A DNA stretch of 14,639 nt, taken from assembly GCA_027596945.1 (NCBI GenBank), contig JADGJH010000374.1:1-14639 (forward strand), in the 5' to 3' direction. A model generated the notes under the pieces. The model ran no database searches. It saw only the letters and a program-made list of their open reading frames with translations, and was not told where the DNA came from. The position numbers and the translations under genes were made by a program. Positions 11,101 to 14,639 of the stretch are shown in pieces; position 1 is the first letter of the stretch, and each line of letters opens with the position of its first letter. Origin of the DNA: Physocladia obscura (lineage: Eukaryota > Chytridiomycota > Chytridiomycetes > Chytridiales > Chytriomycetaceae).

Positions 11101-12443
11101 CTACAATTTACATGCAGCCGCTAATTTAAGAATATTGTAGTTATCATGCGGCCGATGTTTTGCAAACTGTGAATTTGTTGCTGCTTTCTGATCCTCAAAT
11201 GGCGCAAAACTTTACCAAACTAGAAATTCTGGCTGCATGCATAGCTTCGGCAGTACATGATGTTGATCATCCTGGAGTTAACAACAACTATTTGATTCAA
11301 AGTTCTCATCCTTTGGCAATTCTCTATAATGACCTGTCAGTTTTGGAGTACCATCATGCTAGCAAAGCATTTGAAATTATGCAAAGCCCCAAAACAAATA
11401 TATTTGCAAAATTTTCATGTGATCAGAAACGCGATGTTCGGAAACAAATGATAAATATGGTCATTGCCACAGGTCTGTAAAATATTTTTAATAATCGTGC
11501 TCAAATACTCCTCAAAATAGATATGTCCCAACATTTCATGTACATAAACAAACTGAAGAGTAAAATATCAGCAACGACTTTGAAATTAGAAGAATCGGCA
11601 GATAGAGCACTAGTTTTGGATATTGCAATAAAATGTGCAGATTTAAATAATCCTGCAAAATCTCTTGAACATTGCAAGTCATGGGCATTTAAAATTATGG
11701 AAGAATTTTTCCAACAGGTAAATTTCCATAAATACGTTAATTTTAAAAAATGCATTTGGAGTTTTTTCTTCATTTTTTCTAAAATAATAATTATAGGGAG
11801 ACCGAGAAAGATTAAATGGACTAAATGTATCAATGTTTATGGATCGAAATGACACTAACATTTCAAAATGGTGAATGAAAATTACTTTCTGTTTGCATAA
11901 TATTTTTTGACATTATTCTTTCTCAGCCAAATTGGTTTCATTGATATTCTTGTCACTCCGCTGTTCGAATCGTGGTCGCAATGTATTGAAACCGACTTTA
12001 CACGGACGTGTATGAAGAATATTTCACTGAATCGGGCTTATTGGGAGTCTATTTTGGACAAACCAGACGCCATTCCAATTTTCCAAGCACCAGACCCAAA
12101 CCTTCTTCGACAAGAACTTTTTGAAACAACAGGAAGCCCGGCAACACTTAAAAGGAAACTTATTTTAAAACAAAAGAATCTTAGCTCCGGAGTATCGCAA
12201 TCAAAAGCGTCTAAATCACCATCTAGCGGCCCATTGGCCAAAAATTTTCAAAAACCACCACTGAGGCAGTCTAGTGAAAATTTACGAAGCTTGGATCGGA
12301 AGAAAGATAATAAAGTAATCGACCAACATTCTCCTAGCACAAGCAGACGAGCAAGCGCTAAAGCTGATGCGGTCGATTCTATGAAAACTAACAAAATAAT
12401 GCGTTTGCCTGAATTGCCAAAATCACCAGCAAGTAACTTATAA
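5108..12443 (+). CDS. Protein kinase-AAA ATPase-TPR-GAF-cyclic nucleotide phosphodiesterase fusion
   Basis: Thirteen exons: 5108-5885, 5938-5979, 6058-6116, 6167-6653, 6718-7043, 7128-7611, 7666-7868, 7913-8650, 8695-11090, 11141-11472, 11521-11717, 11797-11870 and 11927-12443. They total 2,211 codons. Residues about 30-330 are a kinase-like domain (HKDINPDN 207-214, DFN 231-233, APEQTGRL). LYGR at 399 opens an AAA/STAND-type module with P-loop GEKGMGNN (431-438). A TPR-like helical region (about 820-1330) and a GAF domain (about 1447-1622) follow. This scaffold is known from bacterial and fungal hybrid histidine kinases. Here the C-terminus is instead a class I PDE (about 1795-2085), then a basic, Ser-rich tail. 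It should degrade cAMP and/or cGMP under control of upstream modules. The ATG at 5108 follows an in-frame TAG at 5057. Exon 3 uses an acceptor that avoids a stop codon. Confidence 0.85.
5985..6000 (+). repeat. A16 homopolymer in intron 2 of the fusion gene
   Basis: A run of sixteen A residues lies just after the donor of the second intron, which is itself extremely AT-rich. Length variation here would not alter the coding sequence. Confidence 0.9.
6043..6057 (+). other. Tandem splice acceptors flanking an in-frame TAA
   Basis: Two acceptors, ending at 6042 (TTGTAG) and 6057 (GTTTAG), are 15 nt apart and both keep frame. The proximal one would give R-S-D-F-stop-S-L-G-L-T-L-W, matching the kinase consensus DFYSLG except that the Tyr codon is TAA at 6048-6050. 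The distal one skips these five codons and reads RSGLTLWEVLVG. I used the distal site in the gene model. Confidence 0.6.
10950..12070 (+). other. Class I cyclic-nucleotide phosphodiesterase catalytic domain
   Basis: Spans the end of exon 9 to exon 13. The PDE signature YHNSYHAADV is rebuilt exactly across the 11091-11140 intron, with H1836 in the position of the catalytic proton donor. Metal ligands follow in HDVDHPGVNNNYLI (H1877, D1878) and CADLNNP (D1989). Further family marks are ATDMSQHF, IMEEFFQQGDRERLNGL, the invariant glutamine Q2040 in CQIGFID, and VTPLFESWSQ. All residues needed for hydrolysis appear present. The sequence resembles PDE4-type enzymes, but cAMP or cGMP preference cannot be read from it. 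Confidence 0.9.
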
Positions 12444-12485
12444 AAGTTGAATATTTTTTATTTTCATTTTTTGGAGAAAATTATT
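12444..12485. other. Convergent spacer between PDE fusion and channel gene
   Basis: Only 42 bp of AT-rich sequence separate the TAA of the fusion gene from the TAA of the channel on the other strand. The 3' untranslated regions must overlap if both genes are transcribed. Confidence 0.75.
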
Positions 12486-13149
12486 TTATGTTGTCTGTTT
12501 TTCTTTTTGAATCTTCGCCATTCTTTCTTCATAAACGAGTTTGATACGAGCAGCCATGTCTTCAAACTATACGTTAAGTTTAAAATAAGAAATAGAACGG
12601 ACGAAGAAAGAATTGGGAGCGCCTTACATCCTTCAAAATTGTTGCAAAGTCTACTCAACCAAATGAATATAACACATTATTCTCAACTGCGACGATTGTG
12701 GCTGTTCGAGGCATCTCGGCTAATAAAGCCACATTTCCAAAAAATGCACCATCACGGAGATCACCAACTCTTTTGCCATTGACTATAATGGTTACACAAC
12801 CTTGTTGAATGAAATACATTTCATTCCCAACCTAAATTTTGATCAAAAGATTGCTGTAATTTACAAATATCAAGCTATTACCCATCCTTGATTAAATATA
12901 AGATCCCCTTCAATAAAATAAACTGGTCTCAAAGCTTTCGCAATGCGTGCCAAAAAGTGTCCATCTCTTCCGTCACCCACTTCTCTATTTAAAAATAGTA
13001 CCTTTTCAATTAGATCTTGACAGTTATGTTCTGCAATTTCCTTGATAATAACCATTTTAACAGAGTGCAAAAAGATAAATAAGTAAAGAAAACCTGTTTC
13101 AAAGATTCGTTCATTTCACTTAGAATTGCATCTTCGTCAAAGTATTTGC

Positions 13150-13216
13150 CTTTTGTCACAAAGATATCAGTAAATGCGATTGGTAGAATAACACCAGGAA
13201 AAGAATAAATATTTGC
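13150..13216 (-). other. GC-AG intron in the channel C-linker, flanked by an 11-bp direct repeat
   Basis: To join KFKG to KYFDED, matching the YYDLKFKGKYFDE consensus, the 67-nt intron must begin AG/GCAAAT and end AAAG, a non-canonical GC-AG intron. The 11-base word AAAGGCAAATA (minus strand) spans both junctions, at 13210-13220 and 13143-13153, exactly one intron length apart. Confidence 0.65.
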
Positions 13217-14090
13217 CTTTAAATTTTAAATCGTAGTATTGGCATACTTTGGATTTAACTGGCTCACTGAGTTTTCTGTATGTCATATACTCTTGCACTT
13301 CATCAATTTTTTCTTTGAAACGACGTCCAGACGAATCTAAACCGAAACTAAATGACGATATTGTTCCAACAAGTATAGCATATAGAATGGCTCCCACAAG
13401 AGCGGCTACAATAGCAAATCCTTGCTCTAATGGATCTGAAGGTCTAAGACAGAATGAAAACGAGTTTTTGATCAATTGCATTCAATAGTTACAACAAAGT
13501 ACTCACTGATAGCCTGTTAATGGAAAAGTGTTTGCAACTGCTGCAAAATACCCCCATATATTGGTGGAACAAACTTTCAGCTAGAATGAATTGAACTGCG
13601 ACCCAACTATCTGCTTGAAAATTTTCGAGTTTCCCAAAGAACAACATAAAGCAGCAGTGAAGGTGTAAGAATGTTATTAAAATACCGCCAAGAAAGAAGA
13701 TTTTCATAAAATTGCTTCCAACTTTGAAGGTTTTTTTGAATAATATTGATATTGTGCCATCAATAGGATTATTCACGACAATTCGCACCAAATTTCAGAT
13801 ATGCAAAAGCCGCAACATCAAAAGAGTTTCGCTGAATTGAACATAATTTTTAAAGATTATATCAAACGGGACTGCGCCAATGAAATCAAACAGAAAACCG
13901 CGTGTTATATAGTTAATCAAACTTTTTCGCAGATTTTGGTGCTGATGATAAGTAAGCAATTTCAATATGATTGATATTTCGAAAATAACAGTTAGAAAAA
14001 TTGACACGAAATCACTTCCACTTGGAAAATTTGCGAATGATACAATTATAGGAATAGCAAATGATGATTATGTAAGCGACTTATGTTTAT

Positions 14091-14139
14091 ATTAAATAAA
14101 ATAAAATAAAGAAAAGAAAAAAGAAAAAGAAAAAAAAAA
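14091..14139. repeat. Low-complexity A/G-rich tract
   Basis: Nearly pure A/G on the plus strand with a few T. On the minus strand it is a long polypyrimidine tract within the channel intron at about 14080-14146, just downstream of the pre-S1 exon. Confidence 0.8.
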
Positions 14140-14639
14140 CCCGAACACGATAGAAAGAGCTCCCATACAATAGTGAACCTAGAAAATGCGTGAATTCCGA
14201 AATGGAAATTGCTATTTTTCGAGTCCAACAGTTTGGTTTGTTGTCTTTGCGCAGAACCGACATTCAAAAGCACAGGGTCTAAAAACAGCCATACAATAGT
14301 TTTCATATCGAAAAAGGCCTTTTCAATGTAAAGACAGAGCCTTTTGGAAGAGGAGGCGGAAGTAAATGTTTTGGATCTTCCCCGTTAGGACAATGATCTT
14401 CAGCAATGACAATAAGGGATTGACTTTTTTTTTGAAATATAGATCGTGATTTTTAATGTCCATCTGTAGCTTTTGCTGATTTATTTGTTGATGATTTATT
14501 GGTTGCCGTTGATTCACATCCTCCTCCAATTCCAAAAATTCTTGGAACTGTTGACTGCCACGAAGATTTTGTTATTTCAGGAGGCGGCGCCGCAACTGTA
14601 CTGTCTTTTTCAGATTTGGTGTAGATGGCTGTTTTTTTT

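Larger units (their letters stand above)
12486..14639 (-). pseudogene. CNG/HCN-like cyclic-nucleotide-gated channel, disrupted, 5' end outside window
   Basis: Reconstructed exons: 14295-14639 (partial), 14147-14244, 13507-14079, 13217-13443, 13094-13149, 12882-13040, 12628-12831 and 12486-12566. In order they encode a low-complexity N-terminus, the pre-S1 stretch LLDSKNSNFHFGIHAF, S1-S4, S5 with a pore ending in NTFPLTGYQPSDPLEQ, S6 and C-linker (LYAILVGTISSFSFGLDSSG, EYMTYRKLSEPVKSKV), and a cyclic-nucleotide-binding domain with phosphate cassette GAFFGNVALLAEMPRTAT. The reading frame is broken by TAA 14453-14455, TGA 14303-14305, TGA 13795-13797 (S4, expected Arg), TGA 12655-12657 (CNBD, expected Arg), and one-base shifts near 14059-14070 (S1) and 13551-13560 (pore helix). 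Splice junctions otherwise remain consistent. It is a recent pseudogene, or an intact gene with consensus errors. Intact relatives are plasma- or ciliary-membrane cation channels opened by cAMP/cGMP. Confidence 0.75.

Noticed and set aside
13507..13580. A 34-nt intron in the channel pore instead of a frameshift
   Set aside because: It would be in phase but would delete the pore helix (QY...GYFAAV), which aligns well with HCN channels; it is also shorter than the accepted introns.
12486..14639. UGA reassigned to Arg in this organism
   Set aside because: Two TGA codons sit at expected Arg positions, but the neighbouring fusion gene has no internal TGA in 2,211 codons and uses ordinary Arg codons; frameshifts and a TAA in the same gene point to decay or sequence error.

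Overview
The window looks like nuclear DNA from an early-diverging, probably zoosporic fungus (Chytridiomycota or Blastocladiomycota). This is inferred from AT-rich sequence, compact genes split by many short introns (mostly 43-109 nt), a yeast-like Mkk/Ste7-type MAP kinase kinase, an Erd1/EXS membrane protein, and a CNG/HCN-type channel of a kind absent from yeasts and moulds. No rRNA, tRNA, CRISPR array or transposon was recognised. All exon-intron models were built by hand from reading frame, splice signals and family motifs.

Layout. 1-873: no gene seen. 874-2915 (-): Erd1-like EXS-domain membrane protein, five exons. 2916-3107: short divergent promoter region. 3108-4359 (+): MAP kinase kinase, five exons, with a possible alternative last exon to 4658. 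4360-5107: mostly non-coding. 5108-12443 (+): the main gene, 13 exons and about 2,210 residues. It runs protein-kinase-like domain, AAA/STAND-type ATPase module, TPR-like helical region, GAF domain, and a class I cyclic-nucleotide phosphodiesterase (PDE) in the place where this scaffold normally carries a histidine kinase. 12486-14639 (-): a cyclic-nucleotide-gated (CNG/HCN-like) channel, convergent with the PDE gene at a 42-bp spacing, running off the window at its 5' end and carrying several stops and frameshifts.

How the genes fit together. The PDE hydrolyses cAMP/cGMP and the neighbouring channel carries a cyclic-nucleotide-binding domain, so the two form a possible sensor/eraser plus effector pair. 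The PDE tail has a perfect RRxS protein kinase A consensus, which suggests feedback. The PDE catalytic residues are all present, while the kinase and ATPase modules of the same protein have altered key residues (DFN for DFG, no Walker A lysine, and a stop codon that only a downstream splice acceptor can avoid). The upstream modules may therefore be regulatory scaffolding for the PDE. The channel has about six disablements in about 1.7 kb of coding sequence, against at most one in the 6.6-kb PDE fusion. It is either a young pseudogene or affected by local consensus errors.
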